From Hypholoma sublateritium FD-334 SS-4 (lineage: Eukaryota > Basidiomycota > Agaricomycetes > Agaricales > Strophariaceae): 64,000 nt of DNA. The DNA lies in NCBI GenBank assembly GCA_000827495.1, contig KN817605.1, positions 95,744 to 159,743 of the forward strand, written 5' to 3'. Positions 37,901 to 49,071 of the stretch are shown here, in pieces. The position numbers were made by a program, and so were the translations under genes. Position 1 is the stretch's first letter; every line of letters begins with the position of its first letter. The notes beneath the pieces are model-generated. The model did not search any database. It was not told where the DNA came from and worked only from the letters and a program-made list of their open reading frames with translations.

Positions 37901-38073
37901 TCAGAGCGCGCCCTCTTGGCCTTCCCTTTGGTAGTGGTGGCCGCTGCGGTTGGTGCGGGTGCAGCGTTCGACGCGGCAATTTGTTGCGCGCTCGCCGCAG
38001 CCTGAAGCCTTGAACTTGAACGAGATGGGGCTGGGGTAGCATCGTCAGTAGTAGCTTTCTTGCGAGGAGGCAT
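34982..38073 (-). CDS. Poly(ADP-ribose) polymerase with WGR domain, 634 aa, 22 exons
   Basis: Exons (minus): 38073-37738, 37684-37630, 37574-37487, 37428-37326, 37262-37160, 37101-37084, 37033-36927, 36877-36849, 36793-36738, 36683-36637, 36578-36481, 36424-36358, 36295-36263, 36205-35985, 35926-35826, 35770-35732, 35676-35618, 35564-35542, 35484-35412, 35345-35305, 35247-35100 and 35041-34982. Frame holds throughout. Residues 1-112 are basic and Ala/Pro-rich, likely DNA-binding or nuclear-targeting. The WGR domain (113-~235) has VTIIKRGAAPVD and FTRWGRVGENG (W182). The helical regulatory domain spans ~270-400. The catalytic domain has the H-Y-E triad: LLWHGSR (H479), GKGVYFADM (Y513) and QYNEYIVYD (E615). 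H-to-Y spacing is 34, as in PARP1. An active nuclear ADP-ribosyltransferase in DNA damage response is inferred. No zinc fingers or BRCT are seen. One exon is only 18 nt. Confidence 0.94.
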
Positions 38074-41000
38074 TATGGTCGATGGCCAAGAACAAGACGT
38101 GTTTGTGGGTACACTTGAGGGTACTTGTGGACGATGTTTATTGATGGGCCGTGGCGGCTTTTTTAATATACCGCGACGCGAAAGCTCCCACGTGGCAGAG
38201 CGGGCCCGAGCGCTTTCCTAATTAGGTAACACGTCGGGTCCCGACGCCCGACGCCCGACTCATGGCGATAACAATGGCGCGTCGTGGATTGTCGGGTGAG
38301 TCACTCAGACCCATTAATGACGATTGACGCAGCGAGTCATCTTAGTCTACCTACCAGCATCGCGCCCCTGTTCGCTCACTGTGGCACGTGAAGGATCGAT
38401 CGTTGAATTTATGTAAATCAAATAGCACCAAACGAACCGAAAAAAGCCCACTTGCATTCTCGTCATCATACCTCTCATGTTGCTGGCACCTCCACAATTT
38501 CGGATCCTCTGGCAGGATAGTGTCGTCTTATCATCGCTCTGCCGACGACCAGCTTGCATTGTCAGTTGGTTAACAACTCCTATGAAATTGACATGAACGC
38601 CCCGCGAGTCTGCGAGAGCCCGCCTTTCTCAGCGAGTAGCGAGCTGGCAACTCCTCATCAGCCTCGAGCGGTGTCTCATGTCAGTATTCTACCCCGCATT
38701 ATCTTGCTACACTCTGGCTCCGGTTTTTCACCTCCCCCTACCCCGACCGGTCCTGTCGAGTGCTCCTTCAGCTTCAGGCCTCGAATCGTACCTCCGAGCC
38801 GGAGACCCGAATGTATCTTTCGCTAGCTCTGCTGGCAGTTTCGACAGTATCTTATTCTTTTCCACATTCGGAATCGGCTTTCCTGGCACCAGCATCGCGT
38901 TCACTATCCCTTATGTTTCCTCAGTCTCATCACCAGTGACCACTATGCGTCATGTTTTCACCTTGTTATACATGATAGGAAACCAACGCAATGCGACTAC
39001 TACCTCGCTACCAGTTCACACTCTCCTTGAGTCTCCATTCTCTCTCACTAATACCCTCTCTCGTGCTCGCTACGGCGTCGAAACGCCAGTGGGTGTATAA
39101 GAAGTAAGGCTCCATACAAAATTCCGTGAGCTCAAATGGTTTTCGAGGACGCATGGCTTCGTCAACCTAGCCACTTTTGCTAGTGCCATAGATTTGATCT
39201 AGTCCATCATGAACTTGTACTGGGCCATAAATAGGCATTGGTACTCCATTGACGCCTGCAGAGTATGAACGTTGCACTTCCGTTCTAAAATTAGCTTCCT
39301 GGATCGTCTGCCGTTGTTCGATAATCCCTTTGGGCGTCGATGCTAGCGGTACCGGAGAAGGATGGGTATATGTATTTCATTCAGTGAACCCTAAGCATAT
39401 ACACAGAACATATGCAGCTGTTGGATATCCAAGACAATATACCCTACCCTCTGCGCCGACTAATTCTTGTGCACCATAATTCCTATCGATTGGCACGCCC
39501 CTCACCTCTGTTATTATGTACAGCGACTTCCACTTCAAGCCTGTGGAATCATTCTTGCTGTTTTACCTGGGGGCGTACTCTGACTGACTTCAATGATATA
39601 TCTTGTCCACCCGAGGACGATGGAAGCGGACGACACGCATCAGTGTACTCGGAGTGCGGGAAAATGATCCGTTGACCAAGTCCTTGGGCGCTTCAGTGTT
39701 AATGGCGATTCTCCCCATGTAATTTTAGCCATCAGGAACGTAACTGCTCTGAGACGCCGGCCGTAGGTCTCATGATGTCTGAAGCGTCGAGAACTGTCAA
39801 CTATGCTGGCTAAACTGGGTCTCCTTTACTCTGTTCAGGGACGTTGAATTTCCACGTGAACTCTTCGAGCCAGTGTCACTAAGATGAATATGTCCTTTTT
39901 TTACAGGCGATTAATTAGAAACGCAAATCCTCGCCGTCTTTTATCCATATTACACTCGGGTCTTCTTGCCAAATGGCTATGTAGACTAACCTCGAGCCAG
40001 CATCCTGACATGCTTACAGATGCCCCGGACGCCCCTTTGCCGTAACGCTGCCCCGGATAATACATCTGTCCATGTGGTATGGAGGTATTAGACCTAAGCT
40101 TTAAGCTTGCAGTCAGAGGAGGTAAACCTGCTGTGCATGCGCCTGTGTCGGACCCGCGATTTCTGCCGTTGACCTACGTAAGTGAAGTCTGAAACACATT
40201 GACAATAGATTTGTACAATTATTGACAGCAGTACAGAGCTGCTACATAGCTCTAGTTGTGTCTGGGCGAACCTTGGGACAACAAAAATTGCAAGAATATA
40301 ATAAGGCGTAATTCTAACAAGCATTGACTGACACATGCCACCCTAAACTCACCCAGGTTGGACCGAGTCTCTGCTGTGTATATCTTGCTTGCCACATCCA
40401 ACTCCGAGGGTTATTGCAGATGATTGTATTAGTACCCTAGCTGCACATTGCAAGAGCTGATAGGAGACTAAAAACAAGCGGATGTTCAGCGGTAATCTTT
40501 CTTTCTTTCGTGCCAGTGCTTGTATGTACGGACCTGAATGACGAATCCGAGTGAATAAAATGCATGTTACATTTGATGCGGATTGACTATCCACAACTGC
40601 GTGTTGTTCTCGACCGTCTTGGAGAGGCTTATCATACTATTCATTGACCGTACAGGCCCGTCTTCTGTCAGGAAAGAATTACATTAACGTTATCTCAATG
40701 AACGCATCTTGCTCGCTAGATTTACACAGAAAGTACCGGTGCGTGATTAGATAGCAAGATGACACGGTACAGGGTAGATCACTGTCATGATTGCTTGCTT
40801 TGCGTTTTATAACATTCGCGGGTAGGTTCATAGTACATACCGCGGTATCTGGCACGTACGGGCTACAATCGGATGCCTATGAATATTAACATGGATCAAT
40901 ATATTTACTCCCCGGCTCCGGCCAACTTCGCAATGCGTAGGATTTCCGCAGTGATCCGCCTGTTCATTTTCATTGACCTTAGATTTACGAAGGCCCCTTC

Positions 41001-42076
41001 GTTAAATCTAGGTATTTACCATACTGAAGCTGCACGACATTCTGCTTTCGATGTGATGTCCATGTGTAGATGTGATTATTCCACGCCGCATCGCCATCTT
41101 CGACTAACCTGGGTCCTAGCGTTTATGCTAACTGCCCAATCAGATCCACTACGGTGCCGTTGACTCACATGACTATGTCTAACGTTCGGGAATTCTGCAT
41201 ACAATCACCAAAATGTTAGAGCCAAAGTCACATTAGCATGAAGACTATGCCAAGACTGAAGTACTGAAGACGCATGTATACAGGATTCAATACTAGAGAT
41301 TGCTCCATAGTAAGCGCGAGCTGCGGGCTTCTGCGGGATAAGTACACACGCACTGAAGCTGATGGCGGTCTCTATATTTACAGGGGCGGCGTCAGGACGG
41401 CGCCAAATTAATTCTTTCAAGTAATACCAGAGTAATACTTACATGTAGTTGTGGGTGCCCTTGGGAGCCTTTGAGAGACGCCCGACCCGTGAGAAGATCA
41501 TCTACATGTCACCGGCTGTGCAATGCCGCGGACGTCCGATGTGTACTGGCACTGCTGTTGTGGGTCAACTAAGGGTCAATTCATGTTGAACCCATGAGGC
41601 GGCGCATACCCACATATTCGGCTCTGTACTTTCAAAGAACTGGTACCCGATGAGATTGTTGGATAGGCAACCTGCTGGTGAGAATTCCCAAGTGCTATCT
41701 CATTGAAGGAAATCGAAGCTAGTATGCATATTGCACAGGTCCCCTGTTATGGGTAATTTCAATATCCTTATAAGCAATATTATTCCGTACTAACATTAAC
41801 TTCGAAGGATTCAACTTAGGCTTTAAGGGTTGCTGACAACAATCAGATACTATTTCAGGGTTTCTGGCTACTCGCAACAGAAGCTGATAAATTACAAAAA
41901 TAAAAGAGACAACTCGTGCGACTGAAGCACACGAGCGGGAGACGATGAACGCGCACGAATGTTCCATGCGTCTGCAAACCTGGATCGCACACGCACTGCC
42001 ACGTTATTTATTCTTAAGTCCCGTCGACGGTTGGAAAGGATTTCTTTAGGATTTCCCTTTCGTTCAAGAGTCGGCC
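38074..42076. other. Intergenic, about 4 kb, no confident gene
   Basis: The longest gene-free stretch. The part at 38550-39110 is pyrimidine-rich with overlapping open frames in all three plus frames, one of them with a signal-peptide-like start at 38811 (see findings). The remainder shows only short frames broken by stops. No repeat structure large enough to call. Confidence 0.45.
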
Positions 42077-43545
42077 ATGTCAGGAGAGAGTATAAATCTT
42101 GCACAAATGTAAGCATTTTTGTTTTGATTAGAGTGGATTCGCCTTAGTCTCTTACTATAATCATTTCGCGTTTCGCAGAGCAGGCCCGATTGTACGTATT
42201 GTGTAAATCACTGCGCGATAGCTCTCAGAAACCTTTCTCGAATAAAAAGTACCTTGGCATCCTTTTCAACTGGACGTTATATGGGGTGTTAGTGATGCAA
42301 GTCTGTAAGTCGCAACGTATAGCCGTGATCAGAAACGATATCCCAATAATCCTGCTAACGGTACAATCCTTAGACATATATTATGCTGCATTCCAGAAAG
42401 ACCAAACTACGGTCAAAACTTTGGTCTACGGTTTGTTTCTTCTAGACTCCTTGCAGTCAATATTGCTCGCACGGGATGGGTTTATCACATTTGCTTCGGG
42501 ATTCGGGAATGTCGAAGGCTTGGATGAAGCCCATCTTGAGTGGTTCAGTATTCCATTCACGACAGCTATAGGTTTGTATTCCTGCCATAATTTTCAGGTT
42601 CATCTTGATCCCGAACTTGGCCAATAGTGAGCTGCATCGTGCAGTGCTTCTTTGCAACTCGTATCTATATTCTTTCCGAGAAATCATATTGGATACCTGG
42701 AGCAGTGGTCATGGTGCGCTATTTTTCCAACTTTCAATCGTCCTGGCCCTTGACACTGAAAGTTTGCAATAAATAGACCTCTCTAGTACAAGGAATTGCA
42801 GCTATTCTGTCAGGCGTCAAGGACTTAAAGCTGCATTTATATTCTCTACTTCAAACTCAAGCAGTCGTTGAAATCACAGTGAGTATTAATATGTGGCCTT
42901 AGATTCATCATTTATTATTAGGCATCTAGGTGTGGCACGTAGCCACTGCAGTTTGCGACATCCTCATCGCTGGTTCGATGAGTTACTATGTAAGTAACTG
43001 ATTTTACATCAAGTATATATCTGTTTCTCATACAAATCATAACATAGCTCTACAAAAGAGACACTGGAGTCAAGAGGACTCATGAAGTAGTTACCAGACT
43101 CATACGTCTAACAATTGAGACAGGAACAGCGACAGGTAGGGCGGTCGGCCTTTTCTCAATTAACAGGAAACTGACTGTCTTTGAAGCAACCATTGCTACT
43201 CTTGACCTCATACTCTTCCTCGGCGCTCCAGGAAAGATATACTTTATCACCCCCTCTTTTATTGCGGCCAAACTATATGTCAATACGGTGGTAGTGATAT
43301 TCAACAATCGCGCCCAAATTGTAACCAACCGCATGTCGACCGTGACCACGGCGGATCCATCTACCCAGAGCCAGAACGGCAGAGCCAGAACTGTGAACAA
43401 GTTGTCGGATCGCATTCAATTGACAACGCGGTCGAAACATAACTCAAACAGCTACCCCCCCGGCGTCGAGATACAGAAGTCCGTTTCGGTCTGGAACGAC
43501 GATGATATGCATGTTAAAAGGGTGGGGGAGTCCCTGACAGCGTAG
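42077..43545 (+). CDS. DUF6534 multi-spanning membrane protein 2, 330 aa
   Basis: Nine exons: 42077-42108, 42179-42191, 42250-42304, 42374-42571, 42628-42713, 42777-42878, 42930-42989, 43048-43135 and 43187-43545, 330 residues. N-terminus MSGESINLAQIAGPI, then YLGILFNWTLYGVLVMQVYIYY and LVYGLFLLDSLQSILLARDGF. VSCIVQCFFATRIYIL, WHVATAVCDILIAGSMSYYLYKRDTG and a last helix before YVNTVVVIFNNRAQI follow, with a polar tail. Exons 2-8 (13, 55, 198, 86, 102, 60, 88 nt) equal those of the copy at 30390 exactly. This supports both models and shows descent from a common duplicated gene. Function unknown. A 54-nt gap of stop-rich intron separates the donor and acceptor of the 13-nt exon on either side. 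Confidence 0.88.
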
Positions 43546-44342
43546 ATTAAAGTTATACATATGCGCAACAGCATTTCAGAAATCAAAATTTACCTCTCTT
43601 TAATAAGGTTCGGTACACCCATTATAGTAGTAGCCGTAGATGCGAAATATCAACGCGGCGAGCGCTAGCGCGCAACTTACAGTCGGCGAGCACACGTGTC
43701 AGCTACGGCGTCTCCGCTAGTCTCTGAATCCGCTCTACGGCGTACGCCATGCCCCTCGGGCTGGGGATAGCAGCGAATAGTCCCACGCAGGGACATCTCC
43801 CCACACGTTAACTGGCATTGCCGATTATGTACAGAATAAATACCTTCGCTATGTACCGAACACTGACACAGCCAAGGAAGAACCACAAGAAAAAGTTCAA
43901 CAAAGGCGTCACTTGGGCGTCACGCACAACTCACCCACCGTCACCCATTTGCCAAGTTGATCGATTGCTTTGATGTCCACATGTGTCCATCTTCGACCAT
44001 CAATCTCACCGAGGTAAGCCGCTTAAGGAGCGACAGAGATGCAGGGAGATGCGCCCACTCGACAACTTGAAGTATCAGATCGGATCGGAAACTCTCCGGG
44101 TTCTTTGGAGATTCAATCCCTATTCGAAAGTATTCACACATGCTCAACCATGTTTAGCGGTATCTGGGCTTTACGTTCCATTGATTCAAGCATCAGACGT
44201 CAGGTAGATATTCCCATTCATGCAACGGTGATTTTCCTGTGAAGATTCTCTACGTTGCCTGAACAGAACCCTTAATCACAAGGATACTTTATATGAAGAG
44301 TATGATGAAGCTTGATCTCCATCCCAGCTCTCGATCCCCATC
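43546..44342. other. Intergenic gap
   Basis: About 800 bp between two tandem plus-strand genes. Short frames only. A TTTATATGAAG element near 44288 may serve the MFS gene. Confidence 0.45.
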
Positions 44343-46672
44343 ATGTCTGACGAGAAAAAGACACTGAAGAATGACGAGCTTCTCGAAGCTGGTCACAGCA
44401 CAGCTGTCTCTGTTGTCAACTCCGAGGTCAGCTATGGGGAGATCGATCCTGTTGCCGAACGTAGGCTGCTCAGGAAGCTGGATTTGACCTTGCTCCCTCT
44501 TTTCACTTTGATCTGTGAGTCGTATAGTCTACGAGCATTGTGATCTGTTCGCTGACTTGCTTGTGTGCATTAGACGCACTCAACTTCATTGATAGGTATG
44601 TGCTATAGATTTTTGTTTTATTTTAGAGTTGTACTGATATCTTTTCTAGGACGGCTGTTGGTGAATAGATATCTCTTATTTATCCTCGTGAATATTTTCT
44701 TACTAAGATATGGTCCCGTAGGAAATGCGAAGATTGCAGGTAAGCAAGTCGATCTTCCCAATAGACAGTTTCTGATATAAATACTAGGACTTGAGAAGCA
44801 GCTCGGAATGGTGGGAAATGACTTCAACATTGCCCTCACAATCTTCTACCTCGCTGTTGGTGTTTTCGCTTTCCTTCGCACAAGTGACCTCTGATGTTTT
44901 GTGCAGTACTTCGTTTCCGATATTCCTTCAAACCTAATCATGAAACGAGTGGGCTCGGCTTGGATTGCCGTGTTGACTTTCTCCTTCGGAATTGTGTCCT
45001 TTGGATCAGCGTTTGTCCACAACTACCACCAGTTGATTGTGACGCGCGTTTTGCTCGGCCTGGCTGAAGGTGGCTCATTGGTGAGTTTTGTGTTATTCTC
45101 CACTACCCCAAGCTTACAGTTGCTTTCAGTCCGCACTTGTCTATTTGTTGGCCCGTGTAAGCTATTATTCTTATATTCTCTCTAATTATTCTCATTGGTA
45201 TGTAGTACTATCGCCGTAGCGAACTTGTTCTTCGAACGGGGTTTTTCTTCGGTCTCGCCCCGAGTATTGCTGGAGCTTGTTGGTCCATCATGTTGCTATA
45301 CCGTTTTCTCCGCTCATAATTCTCTGTAGTTGGTGGACTTTTGGCATCTGGGCTACTGTCTCTGGACGACTTCGGCGTCGTTAAGAGCTGGCGCAAGGTC
45401 AGTTTTTTAAAAATTATCTCCGGACTTCGGACCTGAAAATGGTCCGCAACGTATTTAGATTTTCTTCGTTGAAGGTGACATTGCTTTCTTGCAATTTTCT
45501 TGCTCTACGATTTACGTTTCTAATGCTTATTTATCTAGGTCTCATCACCAGCATCATCGGACTTGCCCTGTTCTTCATCGTTCCCAACGATCCTCTTACT
45601 TCACGAATGCTGAACACCGCCGAGCGCGATCTTATCGTCGCCAGGCATAACGCCGACGCCATCATCAAAACCGACGGAAAGAAGGAGGCGACCACTCTCA
45701 AACTCTTCCTTCAATCTTTCAATATCTGGGTATGGCTGTTTTTTTTTTTTTTTTTTTTTAGAAAAAAATGAATATTTGCTAACTTAGTGGATCACAGACT
45801 GCCGTGTGCTCGGTCGCATTCATGTTGATCAACATCTCTTTCCAAGGATTGAGTCTATTCCTTCCTACCGTTGTAAACACACGTATGCCTCATTATTCCT
45901 CTTCGTATGAACTATGACTGACTCATTCAATCAGTTGGTCACTACAGTTCGTTCATAGCACCGATTTTATTCTAGCATGATAGGAATTGATACTCTTTAT
46001 TTAGCCGTCGTGCAAGCCCAGTTGCGAACTGTACCCCCCTTCGTCGTTGCCGGTGTCTGGGTTCTGGTCGTTGTTACATGGAGTTTCAAGCTCAAGCAAA
46101 GGGCACTTCCCATTATGTGTTCCATGTTGCTCGTCGTCATCGGTTATGCCATTGCAATCTCCACTAAAAATCCCCATGCGCGGTTAGTCACTAGGCTTGC
46201 TTCGCAATATGTCAACGTTGAACTAATAGTCTGCTTGCATAGATACGCCGCATGTTTCCTAAGCGTCGTCGGAGGAACTCCCTGCGGACCGCTGTTCCTC
46301 ATTTGGGGAACGGATAACGCCGCTCCCGATACTATGCGCGCCATCGTCACTGCAGCAATTCCGGGACTAGGCGCTATGGGATCGCTAATTGCGTAAGCTT
46401 GGCATCCTCACCCTGGATGTAATGTGTCTAACAAGAGTCATAGTGTGTGGACTTACGTGTCCGCGGATGCGCCCAATTATCACAAAGGAAACACGCTCAA
46501 CTTGGTCGCAAGCGTTGTCGTTGTCCTGCTGGCTGGAGGTGGATCTCTGTACCTCCGGTGGGAGAACGAGAAGCGCGAGCGGGGCGAGAGAGATTATCGC
46601 TTGGAGGGCAAGACCGAACAGGAAATCAAGGATCTGGGCTACCTACATCCCAAGTTCCGCTACCAGCTCTAG
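44343..46672 (+). CDS. MFS transporter, anion:cation symporter (Dal5/Tna1-like), 497 aa
   Basis: Sixteen exons: 44343-44514, 44574-44595, 44650-44660, 44722-44739, 44788-44855, 44907-45080, 45130-45156, 45206-45278, 45330-45397, 45459-45474, 45539-45729, 45798-45882, 45935-45946, 46005-46182, 46243-46392 and 46444-46672. The join is in frame, 497 residues. Family marks: KLDLTLLPLFTLIYALNFIDRTAVGNAKIAGLEK before helix 1, SNLIMKRVGSAWIA, and RVLLGLAEGGS after helix 4. ERDLIVAR in the central loop and GHYTVVQAQLRTVPPFV in the second half also fit. About 12 helices are predicted. Relatives import allantoate, nicotinate or related carboxylates with protons at the plasma membrane; the substrate here is unknown. 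Microexons of 11, 12, 16 and 18 nt are notable. The intron after FNIW contains a T18 run. Confidence 0.93.
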
Positions 46673-47000
46673 TTCTTCACTTAATAGTTACTATGCATGC
46701 ATCGATACAATCTCTCTACATACAACTAATAGACAACGCAAATTGAAAACCCTTTCCAAGTAATTGGATTCGAAGCGTTGAATCTCCATCTTAACTTTCA
46801 TACTACGTAGCTTCTATTTTTCTGAACTTTACTGTCAGGCACTGTCAAAGAAACGGGCAGAACATATGTAAATATATTCATGGATCCACAAGTCAGTATT
46901 TTTAGAGGTGCACCCAGCACCACGTTACCGCCGCGTGCAAGCAAGGGGAGAGTCTACTTTTATGGTGTGACCCAGTTTAACCCTTAAGCTTAAGCTATCA
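46673..47000. other. 3' flank of MFS gene
   Basis: 328 bp. Nothing recognised apart from small palindromes TTAAGCTTAA near 46984 next to the inverted-repeat element. Confidence 0.4.
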
Positions 47001-47756
47001 TTATTGCTATTTTCAATAAAGCTGGCGGTGGGATCAAAACACATCACGCACGGCAATCTTCTGAGCCAATCTTCCGTCTGAACTATCTCGGGTAATATGA
47101 GGCCTATGGCCACGATTTTAAGTAGGTGCGTTGGAATCGCATTGAGTAGGAATAGTGAGCCCCCGAAAAAAAATTGCAAATATCAGACGTTTAAACACCT
47201 TAAGAGCATAGATAAAGCTGTGACATTGACTATGAACTTACAAGTGATTGAGACATTCTATTACACTAATTCTACGAGATATGTACTCTATGACACCTAG
47301 AACAGTGAGCTCCTAAGAAAAAATTAAGCATCTAGACGTTGTGGAGGCTCAATTTGTGTACGCGCTGCGCAGTGGACTGTGGCATGCCCGACAGTCACAC
47401 CTGTGACCCATCAGCTCTTTTCGAGTGCTCGACCACTCTTGCCTCTCAATCACAGCATCCATCTATCATGGACCACAGAGGGAAGGCCCTTTCTAATGAC
47501 CTCCGAGCTGTTCTTCTTTATAAGTTCATAGTCAATGTCACAGCTTTATCTATGCTCTTAAGGTGTTTAAATGTCTGATATTTGCAATTTTTTTTCGGGG
47601 GCTCACTATTCCTACTCAATGCGATTCCAACGCACCTAAAATCGTGGCCATAGGCCTCATATTGCCCGAGATAGTTCAGACGGAAGATTGGCTCNGAAGA
47701 TTGCCGCGCGTGATGTGTTTTGATCCCACCGCCAGCTTTATTGAAAATAGCAATAA
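47001..47756. mobile_element. Fold-back inverted-repeat element, about 756 bp
   Basis: The left arm 47001-47240 and right arm 47521-47756 are near-perfect reverse complements: one 4-bp indel near 47125 and a few mismatches. They enclose ~280 bp. Both outer ends read TTGCTATTTTC inwards and are preceded by TA, compatible with a TA-target Tc1/mariner-type insertion; no longer target duplication is visible. The spacer holds a short open frame (47468-47578) whose start, ALSNDLRAVLLYK, resembles the first helix of Tc1/pogo-like transposases. A defective transposon copy is therefore likely. One ambiguous base (n) lies in the right arm near 47695. High arm identity suggests a young structure. Confidence 0.75.
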
Positions 47757-49071
47757 ATTAAGAACAACTAAAGGTCCTTCCTGTCGTTATTGACTAAAGC
47801 AGACCTGTTCTCCATATACAGATACTTTTAGCGAACAGGCACGTTCAGACAACTATATCATGATAACATACCCTTACCCGTGTGGTGAATGGTGAAAGCT
47901 TAATCTGAGCTGATATTGAGGCCGGAAGCGCAAAGGACAATTCACGCCCATAGACTCGCTCACTCTTCTCGGCTACGGGAAATTAGGTACTACAAATCGA
48001 GGTCTTTTGCTCATCACTGAACCTGTGTGAAATCATATGTGTGCCTTCATGTGTTCGTAGTACTTGGTTCATGTCATATTAGGGCTAGCGCAGCAGTAGC
48101 GCTTGCGCCGCGCGCGCCAGTGCGCACTCTTCCGGGAACAAGGCATGTGTATGGGTGGGACCCGGGCCGGTGCCGATAACATGCGAGCGTCTACTTCAGC
48201 TTGACTTCAGCTTCAAGAGATACTAACGATGAATCGACGACAGAGAAATGGGGCACCCTAGCAAATTCAACGTGGATGAAAGTTAGTCGTAGCAGACTAA
48301 GATATATTGTGGTTCAAACTCAACAGGGAATAGAGTATGTTATGTACTGTACGTGGTATGCCGCGAACGATTGACACGTCTGCCGCTTTAGAGGACCCAG
48401 GTGAAGTACTTATCCAGAAATTGAAATGAACCTCAGGCTGTTGAGTGAATTGTTACCTCCATCGGGTGCGGTTTCAGTCAAGCAAGCGACTTTTCTGATG
48501 TCCAAGTAAAACATAGCCTGACGGGCGCTGAAATTTGGATACTGAACATACCGACCGATGAGAGGTGGCGCCGAGTGGGTTCAGAATGCACATAGGCTCA
48601 TGATCAAGTTGGTGTTGGGTTGAGCAAGGGTTGAGGCAGAAAACATTTGCGTATTTGTATTTGATCGCTTGATCCCGTCTCCGACGGCATTTCCCTCGGA
48701 TCATTTCTGAGTAATGCCTTCAACTCCGGCTTGAACCGGACCCAGATGGACACTCGAACTCGAACGAGTCGCAAACGACCATGCGCAAAAGCGAATCAGC
48801 CGATTCGTCGTCTAACAAATGGCTCAAGCAGCAGTTGCGGATAGGCCAATCATCCAGATTACGTGGGTGAGTATTTCAGGATATCTGTCCCCAATCTGAT
48901 CCAATTCTCATGGATGTTTTAAGATTAAGTATGGCCCCGCATTCCTCATTTTCGAGGAAGGAGCGCAGAGTGAAGAAGAACTTCGATATCCGCTCGGCCA
49001 TCATACCGGGAGGACTGTGCTATATATTGACGAGCGAGAATGAGTGAATATCCATCAACTTCCCCACTGTC
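47757..49071. other. Intergenic, about 1.3 kb, no supported gene
   Basis: Upstream of the class II O-methyltransferase. TATATATTG at 49021-49029, ~50 bp before the ATG, may be its TATA element. No protein-like frame otherwise. Confidence 0.5.
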
